A stretch of DNA of 64,000 nt, taken from Dermacentor variabilis (Eukaryota > Arthropoda > Arachnida > Ixodida > Ixodidae). The translations under genes were made by a program, and so were the position numbers. The notes below the pieces were generated by a model that was not told where the DNA came from, made no database searches, and was given only the letters and a program-made list of their open reading frames with translations. Location: the NCBI RefSeq assembly GCF_050947875.1, contig NC_134574.1, forward strand, positions 152,808,934-152,872,933, in the 5' to 3' direction. Shown one piece after another: positions 43,470 through 55,413 of the stretch (positions are counted from its first letter, which is position 1; each line of letters opens with the position of its first letter).

Positions 43470-43688
43470 CTAGAGTTCTCGGCAAGTGTCTTCATTCGCA
43501 AAAACATGCAGATATCCATATGCATTCGTAGATGTAGGAATTCCTACGTATGAGCTCATTCTTTCGCCTGTATCCGGGTGTATGTGACGAAGCCCAAGCA
43601 TTCTGTGTCGTTGGACGAGATCAAAGCCGGCGTCGGCGATCTTCTGCGCTCCGCTGCTCACGTACTGCTCATGCATTTCATGTTTCAA
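43470..43688 (-). CDS. Unidentified 72-codon open frame
   Basis: MKHEMHEQYVSSGAQKIADAG, then a charged stretch ending FANEDTCREL and a stop. Composition looks protein-like (balanced, no low complexity) and an in-frame upstream extension exists only a few codons. It lies near the second copy of a minus-strand coding-like repeat, so it may be part of the same decayed element. I do not recognise it. Confidence 0.2.
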   Translation of the reverse strand: MKHEMHEQYVSSGAQKIADAGFDLVQRHRMLGLRHIHPDTGERMSSYVGIPTSTNAYGYLHVFANEDTCREL

Positions 43689-43949
43689 TGCTTCTACGGG
43701 TAAACAGCGGCGGCTCGCCTGTCGTAGGCACCAGCGACAAAATCATATATTCGAACGGAAGGGACGATGGCGTTTTGACTTCTTAAGGTATGCCGATTTT
43801 ATTCGGTGTCCATTTGTACAGGTTCATTTGTAGCGTTCATTTGTGGAATATTTGTCAGCATATTGTTAAGCAAGACCTATCATTACGCCTTCGCTCTGTT
43901 GCCTTTCAGGTAAAAATCTTTCCAAAAAAGCCGGGCCACGAGCTCATTC

Positions 43950-44210
43950 GTAGTCAGCCATGCACGATGATGAAACGAGGGGCAATTCCTGGTCACCTTG
44001 TCGAGCACGACTGCAAGAGCGCTGTTGTTGCCCACCCATAGGTGGTTGGTTCCAAGTGGCGTCTCTTGTGGTCTCCTGCGCGTTTGATAGGTAGACTTGG
44101 CAGCCACGGGAACATGTTGGATAATGATGATCTCGGTTGCGTTCGTCGCTTCGGCTTCCGTGGGCAAGATGTCGCTGAGTATGGCGGAAAGGGTCGTGCT
44201 TTCAGACAAT
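43950..44210 (-). repeat. Coding-like duplicated repeat, copy 2
   Basis: Partner of 40430-40760 (same orientation, about 3.5 kb apart). The minus frame reads through EAEATNATEIIIIQHVP and LWVGNNSALAVVLDKVTRN. It is less GC-rich than copy 1. Confidence 0.45.
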
Positions 44211-45260
44211 GGCTGCCCTGAGAACCGGAAATGTGCTACCGGGGGGACAGGGAGTATCTCGTTTCCGTGGTTCGTGGGCGTGTCGGGGGTCTGGAGTGGT
44301 AGGACGTCTAGTACGATGTGAGCCGGTGCCCCACTGGACCTTATCATTGAGCGCGAAGTTCGGGTAAAGGACTGTTGTGGTTGAGAAGGGGGTCTCGGGC
44401 ACTCGGGAACCCTGTGGAGTTCTAGGGCTCAAGGAGAAAAGGCGAAGGTTTACTGTCCTCGCACTGTCCGCACTGTCCTCGATGATCAGCCGAACTTCGC
44501 CAAAGAAGAGGTAAGCAGCTCCCAGAATTAGGTCGGCGGGCCTGTCCTCAAAGACGGAAACCGCGGCAGGAACTTGCTTCTGGATTCAGTTTGGAGCTGA
44601 AGGTAGGTCAAGCACCCCGACAGACATCACGGTGCCACCGAGGTCAGGCAGGGGTGTCTCGGAGCACGACCACGGCATTGAAGCAGCGCCGTACACTCAG
44701 CTCCAGTGAACACAAGAGCAGTGAGTTCCCCTATGTCGTCGATGCGTACGCGCTGCGTCGGAAGCGGCCATCCTTGGTAACGAACGGCTAGAGATCGGGC
44801 TTGCAGACAGTTCTCGTACGCATGTCTTGGGCTTCCGTACGGAATGCATCCGAGGCGCGAGGTGGCGGACTCCATAACGGCTGTGCAGTAAGGCCTACAC
44901 GCGGCCATGCGGTATTCTGCAACTCCACCGCTCGGCCGACGAAAGCCTGGAAATAATATTTCACTGGCTGCACACACAATATGACTGCGTATGACGTGTC
45001 ATGCATGACGTCGACGACACACGGTCTGGCTGCCGGAGAAGCCCAGGCCGGACTACAAGCTTCCACGAGTCCTGCTTTGTCGTAGATGTAGAGTGCGGCG
45101 TCCTCGCTCTCGGCGTGCCGGTGCGACCGCATTTCCATGAAATGGGCGTCATAAGCGCTTGGGAGCGCTGCAAATGCCGATGTGAGCGCCGCGCTCCAGG
45201 TTAGCCATGTAGGATACGGGTTCCCTTGGAAGCAATGCTAGGCTTGAGCCTCGGAGCCTC
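44210..45260 (-). other. GC-rich coding-like stretch, unidentified, many broken frames
   Basis: Overlapping minus frames of 66-116 codons (44627-44977, 44788-45138) suggest a once longer coding region; pieces such as VRIDDIGELTALVFTGAEC and VVDVMHDTSYAVILCVQP read like protein. It continues from repeat copy 2 and could be the protease-to-gag side of a retroelement, but no diagnostic motif (DTG, CCHC, YxDD) is visible. Confidence 0.25.
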
Positions 45261-45639
45261 AAGATTAGCCTTGTACTCATCTACCCGTACTACTCTACAC
45301 TGACGCTCGTTCAAACTCAGGTCCACTCACGTTGACCAAGCCTCACTCATGTGTGCCGTCACGTCTACTCGCGGCAGCAAGCACTCACTAACGTTCGCAC
45401 TCACGTATACATGACTCTCGCGACAGCACTTTTCCGGCGTCTTGCGTGTCACGCCACCGGCCCACAGTCGAAATTTCGTGGTGACACCATTTCGTACTTA
45501 ACATTTGTCAGAGTCAGACTACAGCGCTTGGTTGTCAGCGGGCCGCAAGACATTTCCGACCGGTAGTGGAGGGAGGGACGGCAGTTCACCGTCACGGCCT
45601 GGCCCTGGCTTCTGCTGCACTAGTTGAGTGATCGGTCGG

Positions 45640-46460
45640 GCACTCCCCCACGTGGAGCCGTCGGTCAGCGCTCTCGGTAGATTGAACTGTTTGATATTCA
45701 TTCTTTTCCTTCATTTGCTTTGTTATGCACGAAGCCAGGTAATTAATTGCCCGCCTGTAAAAAACGAGATATTTGTTTGCTTCTTTCTTTGTCTTCGGCA
45801 GGTGGTGCATAATGTTGTTACTATAATACACGTTCCACCCGTTACTAATAGTTAGGAGCGCTCCTAACAAGGTGCAACAACTGTGCCAAGCTATTTCCAA
45901 TAAGTTTGACAATACGGTAAAAATATGCAGCTGCGGTCTAAAAGATCAAAAATTCACAAAATGCAGAATAGGTGTTGTGTACCGGCTTCCGTTAACCTGT
46001 GGCAACATATACATAGGACAAACCGGTCGGTGCATAAACATCCGTCTAAAAGAACATGAAGGTTCTCTCGGTGAAGAAAACTATTCACACTTGTCGAACT
46101 ACTGTAATATATGTCATTATGATCTGGTATTCTTTTGATACAGACATTTTGTTTTCAGATAAAAACAAACACGTGAAATCACAGAAACGTTTCATATCGA
46201 AACGTGCGCTGAAGAATGCAAAAGCCAACCATCTGTTGCAATCACTGAAAATGAATTTGCTTTTTTAAATACTGGTCGAACATTCGTAATCTGTTTTTAA
46301 TCTGTTTCTGCTTTACTGACCACTCTTGATGCACATGCTCAGCGCTGATAGCTGGGGTATATATGTTCTGTATCTTTCCGAAAATAAAATAGTTGTGAGT
46401 AGGCGCTCGTGTGTCCCTTCACTGTGTCCTTGTCAATTGTGCGTGCTAAATATTTTACTA
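45640..46460 (+). pseudogene. Penelope-like element, GIY-YIG endonuclease end
   Basis: Frame 45872-46138 contains GVVYRLPLTCGNIYIGQTG followed by RCINIRLKEHEGSL and HLSNYCNICHYD. Conserved CGxxYIGQTGRxxxxRLxEH is the GIY-YIG nuclease of Penelope-like retroelements. Upstream (VVHNVVTIIHVPPVT, near 45800) resembles the connector before it but is out of frame. The 3' flank ends with GAAAATAAAATAGTTGTGAG and GTGTGTCCCTTCACTGTG. The RT is missing; the copy is 5' truncated. Confidence 0.75.
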
Positions 46461-47440
46461 TGAATTCCTACCAACTCGCCCAACTATCAGTTGTGCTGCA
46501 GTTCAGTTGAATAGTTTCTGCACGCGACCAATCTAGATTTCTTAGCTCTCACTGAGACGTGGCTAAACAACGATGTGAGAAATTTCTAAAAGCCATAACA
46601 AACTACTCTGTCATAGGCAAAGATAGGCGAACACGTCGTGGTGGGGTGGCTTATACTGAAAAACGCAATATCTCTTTCACCATGCTTCCTGATGTCGAGA
46701 GTGTTGAAGCGATTTTTCGTCGATTACTTTACCCTTCCCACCCCAACGTTGTTGGATATGTCTATCGTAGTCCATCATCAAATATCTATACCTTAACATC
46801 ATTGCACATGTGCACGCTTCACCATCTACAAGTGAGAACTTTAATATTACTAGGTGACTTCAATCTACCTGATGCCGACTGGTGCGATGTGACTCATCGG
46901 CCAAAATTGTGAGACATAAATTTTCAATATAATGTCTTTTAACCTCGCTCAAATTATAGATCAACCTGCTCGCACAACGTTCTCGCTCTGATTTACTAGA
47001 TTTAGTATTTCTAAGTGACCACTTCGACGTAGATTTAACAAAAATTCTTGTTCTTGACGGATTGGCAGACCACAAAATATCACTCTGCAGTATCCCATCT
47101 GAATACAGAACTACTACTCATAAAATCACGTCTTCCTGTTTAATTTCAACTCTGCTGAGGACACCAGCATATTGGATCACCTAAGTTTTGAATTATCTTC
47201 CTTCAAGGACCTAGCAGACGACATAAACACGGACAGTAAAACACTGTGGCAGCAATTCAAAGTAACTACATAGTTTTGCTTCCGTAACTTCGTGCCGATT
47301 AAAACAAGAAAAACAAACAAACAGAACCCGTGGATTAATCGGGATATAGTTTACATGAAACGAAAAGTAAACCGCCTCAGAAAATCACATAAAAACATCC
47401 AAACCAGCTTACCAGTACCACTCTCAATGAAACCATCAAG

Positions 47441-47447
47441 ATCTTAA

Positions 47448-47494
<47 letters not shown>

Positions 47495-48439
47495 TCTTTA
47501 TTTCCAACGACAGTTGGGGCTCCCTTAGGCGAAAAGCGGTAGTAGCACCACTTGAAAATACCTAAAGGGCCACGTACATGACAGCGGTATTACGATTCAT
47601 ACGTTCAAAAACAAATTTACAATAACCAAGTAAAATATGCAGTTCAAAAAAAAATTAAGAGGTTGTGCAAATACAACATCGGAACAATAGAACAAATAAT
47701 GTCAATATATAAGTACACTCCAGAACAGTTGTACATTATAGTTCTAATATTCAATGTTCACGTGAACACACATCATAAAATGACGAAAATAAACGTGTTA
47801 GAAGGAATAATGAAACATACTTGATCATGTTCGGGCAGTACAAAACACATTAGACAAGAGTTAGAAAAAATTCACGCATTTCTTTTTTTGTAAACGTAGA
47901 AAAGTTGGCGTCTTTCTCTTCATATTTATTAAGTAGGGACGGCAGTGTGAATCGAAGAGACTGCAAAAAATAGGCCGTGCGGGAACGAGGAACAAGCCAC
48001 TTGTCGGTGCTGCGGGTGCGTGAATCAGTGTAATGCATGCTTATATTAGATAAATCTTTAAAAAAACTTTGAATTGCTCGTTTGAAAAGAAATAAGCATA
48101 CATTAAACGAAAATCGAACATGCGTTTCACACTGAATATTTTATAGCGGGTAAACAATGTAACTGTAGAACTATTGCGCGGGACGTTTGCAATATACCGA
48201 AGTGCTCTTTTCTGCAATAGGTGAATTGCATTTATGTTACTAAGGGTTGTGGTGCCCCAGACTAACAGGCAGTAATTTATATGGGAAGAAAACAGAGCAT
48301 GATAAATCTGAAGTTTAGCCTTTTCTGGAAGAAAGTGCCTACATCGTGACAGACCACCAGCAGCACGCGATAACGATTTAGTCAGTGATTCAATATGACA
48401 CGTCCATGTCATATGAGCAGAAAAAGTCACGCCCAGAAG
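47441..48439 (-). mobile_element. Nested 5'-truncated LINE, minus strand
   Basis: Begins on the plus strand with (AATC)n, i.e. a (GATT)n 3' tail on the element strand, followed by a 3' UTR (AAATCTTTATTTCCAACG on plus). The open frame 48041-48430 encodes the RT thumb and C-terminus (SLSRAAGGLSRCRHFLPEK, SSHINYCLLVWGTT, LLQKRALRYIAN). TAAAAT flanks the insertion on both sides (47435-47440 and 48440-48445), a short candidate target duplication. Confidence 0.8.
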
Positions 48440-48807
48440 TTTATGTTTCTAAAATAATGAAGGCCAAGGATACTTTAAATGTTCCCTTCCCATGTTTCTG
48501 AGAACTTCCCCTCAGAAGTTTTGGAACTACCCAAACCCAAAATACGATTCCACCAGCCCACTAACACCGGAAGAAAGTAAAGACAGAGCAGACTCATTAA
48601 ACTCCTATTCTCGATCAGTCTTCACTGCCGATGATGAAAGTAAACCAGATATTTCGACAACCTGCCGCATCATAATTAAACCGATCACAGTAGATGACGT
48701 AGGAATAGTTACTCTACTAGTAAACTTAGATACGAAAAGAACTGGAGCTGACGATATCCCAAATCATTTCTTAACGCGATACGCAGAATACGCAGCTAAA
48801 TACTTGT

Positions 48808-48963
48808 TTCGATGGGGGCGAAATGCGAAAACACCCGTGTACTTAGATTTAAGTGCATGTTAAAGAAACCCAGGTGGTCGAAATTTCCGGAGTCCTCCAC
48901 AACGGCGTGCCTCGTAATCAGAAAGTGGTTTTGGCACGTAAAACCCCATAATTTAATTTAATT
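48808..48963 (+). mobile_element. 5'-truncated Ruka-like SINE with 11-bp target duplication
   Basis: Contains only the body and tail (TTCGATGGGGGCGAAATGCG to GTTTTGGCACGTAAAACC, then AATTTAATTTAA). TAAATACTTGT occurs at 48797-48807 and 48964-48974. Removing the insert restores LINE coding sequence ...YAAKYL joined to SHLQRIF in one frame, which shows the SINE came after the LINE. Confidence 0.9.
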
Positions 48964-50749
48964 TAAATACTTGTCTCATCTTCAAAGAATCTTTATTAAT
49001 GTGCTCCTTTCCTGCTGACTGCAAAAAAGCTAATTCATGTATATAAATTCGGTAACAATGCTGATGCCTGTAACTATCTACCCATCACATTATTAAGCAC
49101 GGTGTGTAAAATTCTCGAACATATCATCCTCAAACACATAACTCTGCACCTTGAGCATAAACATGTTTTATCACCTTTTCAACACGGATTCCTATGGAGG
49201 CTATCTACAGTCACCCAACTAAAATAATTTATCCACGACCTATCCTAAAGTATCGATCCCCAAAAGCAAAAAGACCTAATCCTACTTGACTTCTTCAAAG
49301 CATTCTATAAAGTATCCCATCCAAAATTGATTAGGAAGCTTCAATTGACAATAGGCGAGGTACCAATTACAAAATGGGTTAGAAAATATCTCTCTAACAG
49401 GACTCAGCTTGTCGAAGTGAATCACGAGTGTTCAGCAATTACCACGTTTGCCTCCGGTGTTCCGCAAGGTAGTGTCCTTGCCCCAATCTTATTTGTAATA
49501 TTCATTATTGATCTTCCTGTTATTCTCAGTACTAACATAAGATTATTTGCTGACGAATGCGTAATTTATCAAGAAATCAACTCGCCCGAGGATCACAATA
49601 TACTGCATCATGCCCTAAAATTAATAAGGAGCTGGTGTTGCAACTTGCAAGTGAGTCTCAGCCTAAGCAAATCAGCCGTCATGCGTATTATTAGAAAGCA
49701 GAACGTATCGATATACCCTTACGCAGCTGGCAGTGCTCCACTGACAACAGTTAGAGAATAAAAATATCTTGGCCTAGTAATATCACAATTTTCTCAGGTG
49801 GGACTCTCATGTTATAGCCGTAGCATCTAACGCTTTAAAAAGCATTTCTTCCTCCGAAGGCACCTCCACCAAACTACTACAGTAATTAAACTACTCACCT
49901 ATGCCACATAAGTTAGACCTATCCTAGAATGCGCAAATGTATCCTGGTTTCCACATACTAATAAACCAATAACAATGCTAGAGAGAGTGCAGAGAAAGGC
50001 AAGGAGATTTATTTACAACAATTACAACCTAACTGTCTTTCCATGCCGACTAACTCATAGAGCCAGATTACTCACTTTATAAAATCGTGCCAAACTTGCT
50101 CGTCTGAAAGTAATCTAACTACTACACAAGATGTTGCTTATAGATAGCTGCCGCTACTTCACTAAATCTGAAACTAGACAAACACTTCATAATCATCTCC
50201 ATTCACTACAAAATTGCCGTTTTAGCACCAACTGTTTTTGGTTTTCATTCTTTCCGCTCGCATCCAGAGAATGGAACAAGTTACCTTCACATGTTTTCCA
50301 TTCTCCATCGCTAGAAGCCTTTTTACAATCTGATGACAATCACCTACATGCCTTGCAGACATGAGTGGTCCACATTATTCCTTTGTGTTGCAAATACCAT
50401 TAAAAAGTTTTAGTTGTTTTTGGTTTAACTAAATCATTCTTTTCTCTGTAAAAATTGTATAATGCACAAAAACAATATGTAACCTAATCAATCCACTTTG
50501 TACCACACCTTGTATCCCTGCATATTGATGACGTACGCTTGACGACCAATATTGCATGTTCTCCATGAGCAACAGCATTGTAGTACTTTCGCAACGCCAC
50601 AAGAAATTAGTCCGCCTGTATACTCACTCTTCGATTTGTATTTATTTGTATTGTACGTACGTTTCTTGTCCTCCCTGCAATAATCCCTTCGTGGGATTAG
50701 CAGTGTGTTTAAATAAATAAATAAATCAAATGCCCACTGTAGCTGAGTG

Positions 50750-51930
50750 AGTTCTCACACGTGGTCATTCCCGCTCGCATCGGCAAACGTATTGCCAAGC
50801 TATGCTTCTAGGAACGCTCAACGAGAGGATAAATTCAGTTTCAATTGTGTCATGCGAGGCGCGACAGTGGTCACCACCCTTGCACACTAAACGTGCATGA
50901 TCACGTGATGGCTACTTTCCACAACAGAACGAAATCTCAGTACGTAAGATTCTTCGGTAGTACGGTTGCAAAGGTATGCGATAATAGCATAGCGTGTTTT
51001 TTGTTACGTGCAGTTTTAGTAAGCAAGCCCCGACGCCGACAGAACTAGAAGACGTTTCATGTATAATATCTTACACAGTAGCTTTCATCAGCCGACTTAA
51101 CTATAGCGCTTCCATCAAAATCAAACCAGTTTACTCGGCCAAACGGCCGGCATATATACCAAAGCCGGGGACGTAGGAGAAGAAAGTTTACACTGTCCCC
51201 GGCACAAACCCAGTTTTTATTGCATCATCTCCACCATAAGCCCGCTTGAATATCGCACTGTGTTCATAATCTGTCCAAATTTTTATTGCATCATCTCTGG
51301 GATCGGCGAGTTTACTAGTAGAGATCGCCAAGCTTTCCATGGTTGGGCGTGTCGGCTAAGAAAACTTTCGTTTTAATATTGCAAATTTAATTCATTTGCT
51401 TCGTAGACAAACATTTGCCCTAGACCAACAAAAATGCAATCCAGTCCGAAGGAATAAACACCCAGTACCATGTTTTATAGCACCCTAATACATGGGCTTG
51501 GTTTTGTTCTCGCAGATGTCCGCTGCGCTGAAATTTCTGCAGAAGAAAGAAAAAGAGTTCGAAATACGATTTTCGTGGTTAATGAGAGCAGCACTGCAAG
51601 ATTTACTTTCTTTTTACGTATATTGAAATGCTGTTAACCCTATCTTGAAGTTCATTACAGAACAGGAACCAAAATTAAACGTAGTCACTTTAGTTAGGGT
51701 GGACGTGAACAAACAAATGCGACATGTCGTTGGTTGAAGTCAGTAAACATGCTCCTGAGATGCACATTCGAATGCACTTCCTTGAACTTTGGTCGAAGTA
51801 GTGCTGCCCGGGGTATTACACCGGTTCATCAAAGCAACAAGCCGGCGTCTATTATGCAGCAGTTGGTCCGTCCTTATCGGAGTCTGGCACTCTACATGCG
51901 CAGACAAGTATATCTACGGCTGAAGCCTAA
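50750..51930. other. No recognisable gene
   Basis: Short frames only. CCGGGGACG at 51166 and CCCCGGC at 51198 repeat words associated with repetitive DNA; TTTTTATTGCATCATCTC occurs twice (51215 and 51281), a 66-base spaced direct repeat. Confidence 0.4.
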
Positions 51931-51934
51931 GCAC

Positions 51935-52950
51935 TATTTTCGGCTGTGAAATACATCAAGCAATTAAAACTAGAAAAGGCAATTATGTTTACAGATACTC
52001 TAAACATTGTTAAGGCTTTAGTATCGCTACAAAAAAAAAAAGCCTGCAATTATTCCCCCTTACGCACACCTGCACACTTTTTATGCATGTACTCGACGTG
52101 TCACAATATTCTGGGTGCCTCGGCACAGAGCATCGGGGGTAATATGCTCGCCCACTTAAATCACCACATCCAATGCAACAAAAGATTTCAAATCTTCCAT
52201 AGCTGTTGCCGCAATAGATTTGAAACATTTCGTTAAAAAAGATTAGGAGGCTATTCACAATGCTTGTGCGACGTACAAACCCCGAATAAGCTTCATCTAA
52301 TTAAGCCACAATTAAGCACTTCCCCCTCAATAATAAAACCACGACAAACCGATGTGCTGTTATGTCGGCTAGGAATAGGGCGCACATACGGTATACCCAC
52401 TACTTCTCGTTAACTGGCGATGACCTTCCCACATGTAGCAGACGTGGTGAAAGGCTGGCCATCATCCACGCCCTTGTGGAGGGACAGAAAACAGAAGTCG
52501 AGAGGAAGAAACCCTTTCCTTTAGCATATCGGCAACATATCCCACTACACCCACCACAGTTTCTAGGCAGAAACCCATCATTCGACACCAAATCTGTTTT
52601 AATTTTTTTTTTCAATGGCGTTCTTACGTAGCAAATCATCAATCCCAAAGTTACGTAGGCGAGCCTGAGGCTACTGCTGCGTTAGGAACACCTAGTGCAG
52701 CACGTTTCTCCAGTCACTTTCATGCATTCAAGGACCTTGTTGGGGCACTAGTACTACTTTCACCAACGCCTTTTATCCCATCATCCCTGGGTAACAAAAT
52801 ATTTATGCTCATAGCTCATATCTCTGGTCACTGTCGCTGTTTAAACTTCTATATATTTCCCACAAGTTACAGCGACTGATTTTAGGTCTATATACAGCCA
52901 TGCTACACCTACCATTCACAGTGCATTTCTCCATTTCATAAATGATTAAT
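51935..52950 (+). pseudogene. LINE RNase H domain and 3' end
   Basis: Frame 51946-52236 reads KYIKQLKLEKAIMFTDTLN, then VKALVSLQKKK, and ILGASAQSIGGNMLAHLN, which corresponds to RNase H motifs (xFTDSxx; WVPGHxxIxGNxxAD) of LINEs that carry RNase H. A second frame from 52362 (YTHYFSLTGDDLPTCSRRGE, LAIIHALVEGQ) is the Cys/His C-terminal tail, and KPFPLAYRQHIPLHP follows. The 3' UTR runs to about 52950. 5' truncated and mutated (FTDS is FTDT; GNxxAD is GNMLAH). Confidence 0.75.
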
Positions 52951-52960
52951 TCAAAACCCA

Positions 52961-53690
52961 TTACCGCGTGTATAGCGGTAATGGGTTTGGTAATAGCGGT
53001 TGGTAATAGCGGTAATGGGCACTCGCGACGGCGAGACGCACGTCACGATTGTGCCTCGCCGGAGTTTCCACTGGCGCATTCATATCTCCTACTAGCACCA
53101 CCTGGCTCGGTTTCTTGAACTCCACTACTATCGCTTCTAATCCAATCACCCAATTCTTTATCTCTGCTATCAATAACTGTCCATAAGTAAGCTACTCCTA
53201 GCCACATCTTTTTGCCTCCCATGTGCCACTAATCCTTAAATGCTTCTTACATTCATACTTTACATTTTTTCACTGCATACCTAGTCTAATTATCATGCCT
53301 ACACCTGCGAATTTCTTTCCCTTGGCATTCGGTTGCACCCCTCCCATAAAAAAAATTTTGAATAGCAGGCCGCTGCTCCAAATCTCACAGATGCGTTTCG
53401 GTCAAGGCGTACACGCTAATACCTTGGTCATGCAGCTCCGTTTGAATTTACGCCCATTTTTTCTGCTTACAACCACCCTGTCTGTTTATGTAACAATCTT
53501 TACCGTCTCTGTACTTCTCTCTCCTGCGTCGCTGTCTCACTCTTTGTGGTTTAATTCTATTCCTTGGTGGTGTGTCGCTACATTCAATGCTTAATGTTCT
53601 TTCCTGATTGCCGGGAGCACGCATAAAAAGGCTACTACTGCCCGTGCCTCGAATCAATGTCCAACCGGTGTTGCTACACAATCGCTAGGA
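52961..53690 (-). pseudogene. LINE endonuclease fragment
   Basis: The minus frame 52961-53173 has KNWVIGLEAIVVEFKKPSQ then VVLVGDMNAPVE, matching the GDxNA core of an AP-like LINE endonuclease. Upstream on the same strand (53220-53680) degenerate frames contain KFAGVGMII and QGISVYALTE-like pieces. Orientation is opposite to the adjacent RNase H fragment, so this is a separate insertion. Confidence 0.65.
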
Positions 53691-53827
53691 TGTATGCCGT
53701 CACGCACAAAAGCGGCTTCGTGGCCTCCTCAGTGCACTTCTTGGTTAATGTCGACGACCGCAAAATTCATTGCTTTAGCTAGCGTCCGAATTTCGCTGTT
53801 CACTGCAAGCACTGCCCTTTCAATTAA

Positions 53828-54073
53828 ATGTGCCGTTTAGGGCGCCGCCTCGTGGAGGCCTCGTGCACTCGCTATCATAGTTACTATATAAGGGCGAGGT
53901 TGGCGCGCCTCTGGCTGTCGTTGTGCGGCCGGCTTTGCGGCATCTTAGGCTGCGTGAGTAAGACGTGCTATGTTCGTGTGTTTGAGCTGTCCCCTTTGAC
54001 GCTACGGTCGGGAAACAACGCGCTGCACCCACGTCCTGGCGCCGAACGCGTTGTCAGCATCCCCTCTGTAACA
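53828..54073 (+). repeat. Possible solo LTR
   Basis: A block from TGTGCCGTTTAGG to CTCTGTAACA has TG/CA termini, a TATA-like TATATAAG at 53885-53892 and a following ATTGGATCCAAAGTGG that resembles a primer-binding context. No partner LTR is in the window and no target duplication was found. Promoter of a host gene is the alternative. Confidence 0.25.
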
Positions 54074-54620
54074 TTGCATCATTGGATCCAAAGTGGTGTC
54101 CGCATGTTCCCACTACATATATATGCAAAGCCGAAGTTAAGGCATCAGTTGAAAGTGCACCGCTCTCAACTGTCGCCTCCTTCTCTCTCAGAAATTTCCC
54201 CGACACTTCCATCATGCCCTTTCAGCAGCCAGCCTAACGAAAAAATTCTGCTGGCATAGTGCTGTGCAGAGAGAGAGATGCATAATTTATTAGAAAAGCA
54301 GAGAGGTCGACCTGAGCTAGCATGCTCTGGGCTGCTACTCTGCGCAGGGGAAAAAGGAAAGGAGACAAAAATGTACGATGAAAGAGGATGATCAGGACAG
54401 GAAGAAGGGATGCATATATACACCACCACAGTGGTTTCCTTAAAGCCTTGTGTGAAGTCCGGTCATCTTCAAGTAGTTGAGAGCAGCCCGTGTAGGTACT
54501 GATGCTTCTGTATGGTCGCACATTTCACTACAGTTGTGCAAACTTACGTAAGACTGCGCGAAAATACTGATGCTTTTTAAAAAAACTGATAACAGGAACT
54601 TGGAGTTCAGTCTTACTTAC

Positions 54621-54846
54621 CCACACCTGAGATTGCATTCGCTCCTATGCACGAAGAAATTACTTATGTTCTTCCATTGTTTCGGATATCCGCAAATCGA
54701 GTAATTTTCGCATTTCATCGTGGTCAGATTGTAAAAGTAGACCCGAATTCCACTACCAGGGAGTCTGATTATTGGCACGGTGTTTGTACCATTGGGTCCA
54801 TTGCAAATGTCTAGTGGCTCTCCCAAACAGTACTCAGCACCCTGAC
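54621..54846 (-). CDS. Kunitz-type domain exon, third visible exon of a secreted gene
   Basis: The exon is bounded by ACAAATTTAG upstream and GTAAGTAAG downstream. Entry after the first of two close AG sites gives phase 1, matching the exit phase of the exon at 59333-59524; the alternative CAG five bases on would give phase 0. It encodes EYCLGEPLDIC, a loop, VYFYNLTTMKCENYSICG and HRSECNLRC, with six or more Cys in Kunitz order (C, C, YFYN...C, C, C-x3-C). Exit is again phase 1. Predicted secreted; protease-inhibitor or other tick Kunitz activity cannot be decided from sequence. Further downstream exons were not found. Confidence 0.7.
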
Positions 54847-55413
54847 CTAAATTTGTGGAAAATAAAGGTTACCAATCTGTCATTATAGATTTTTGCAGAT
54901 ACAAGGAACATATTGAAGGCAATGTGAAACGAAGCGTTAGGGAAACGTATAAATAAATGCTATATAACTTAATTCGATGCAAACAATTGTCTTTATTTTA
55001 ATGCAACATACAACGTGCATACTCTTCTTGCACAACAACGGCACCAACTTTAACGTCATTCAATGTTTATATTTATGCACCCCTGCACAAACTCGTAAAT
55101 GTAGGCAACATTAAGCACTCTAAAATGAAGCAAGTGAAAAGTGCGGATGTGTGACACCGGCAATTAGCAAACTGTTTTTCGTCGCTGTTCTCTCAGCAGC
55201 ACCGCGCAGTACACGTCATGCGTTACATTATCGAGAAAAAATATTGATAGCCGAAAAACGCAGGCAACGACTTTTCCACAATAAGCTCGCTATCGTACTT
55301 TTTTTTCGCTACAAGCTGGCCGACGTACCCATGAACGTGGAACAGGGGCGGGCTAGCCAAAGAATGCTTCACTTCATTAAAGATAGCAGAAGCGATGTTA
55401 GAAGGTGGGCTGC

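Larger units (their letters stand above)
46480..50725 (+). pseudogene. CR1/jockey-like LINE with two nested insertions
   Basis: Endonuclease part at about 46520-46912 (LTETWLNNDV, RRGGVAYTEK, VGYVYRSPSS, LILLGDFNLPDADW). A linker at 47320-47440 (NPWINRD, MKRKVNRLRKSHKN). After an inserted minus-strand LINE, RT begins at 48492 (SPQKFWNYPNPKYDS, LTPEESKDRADS, KRTGADDIPNHFL), is split by a SINE at 48808-48963, and resumes at 48975 with decayed frames to 49327-49761 (SGVPQGSVLAPILFVI, IRLFADECVIYQE). The catalytic block FADD is FADE here. C-terminal part 49790-50364 (SREWNKLPSHVF) and a (TAAA)n tail at 50711-50726. Confidence 0.85.
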
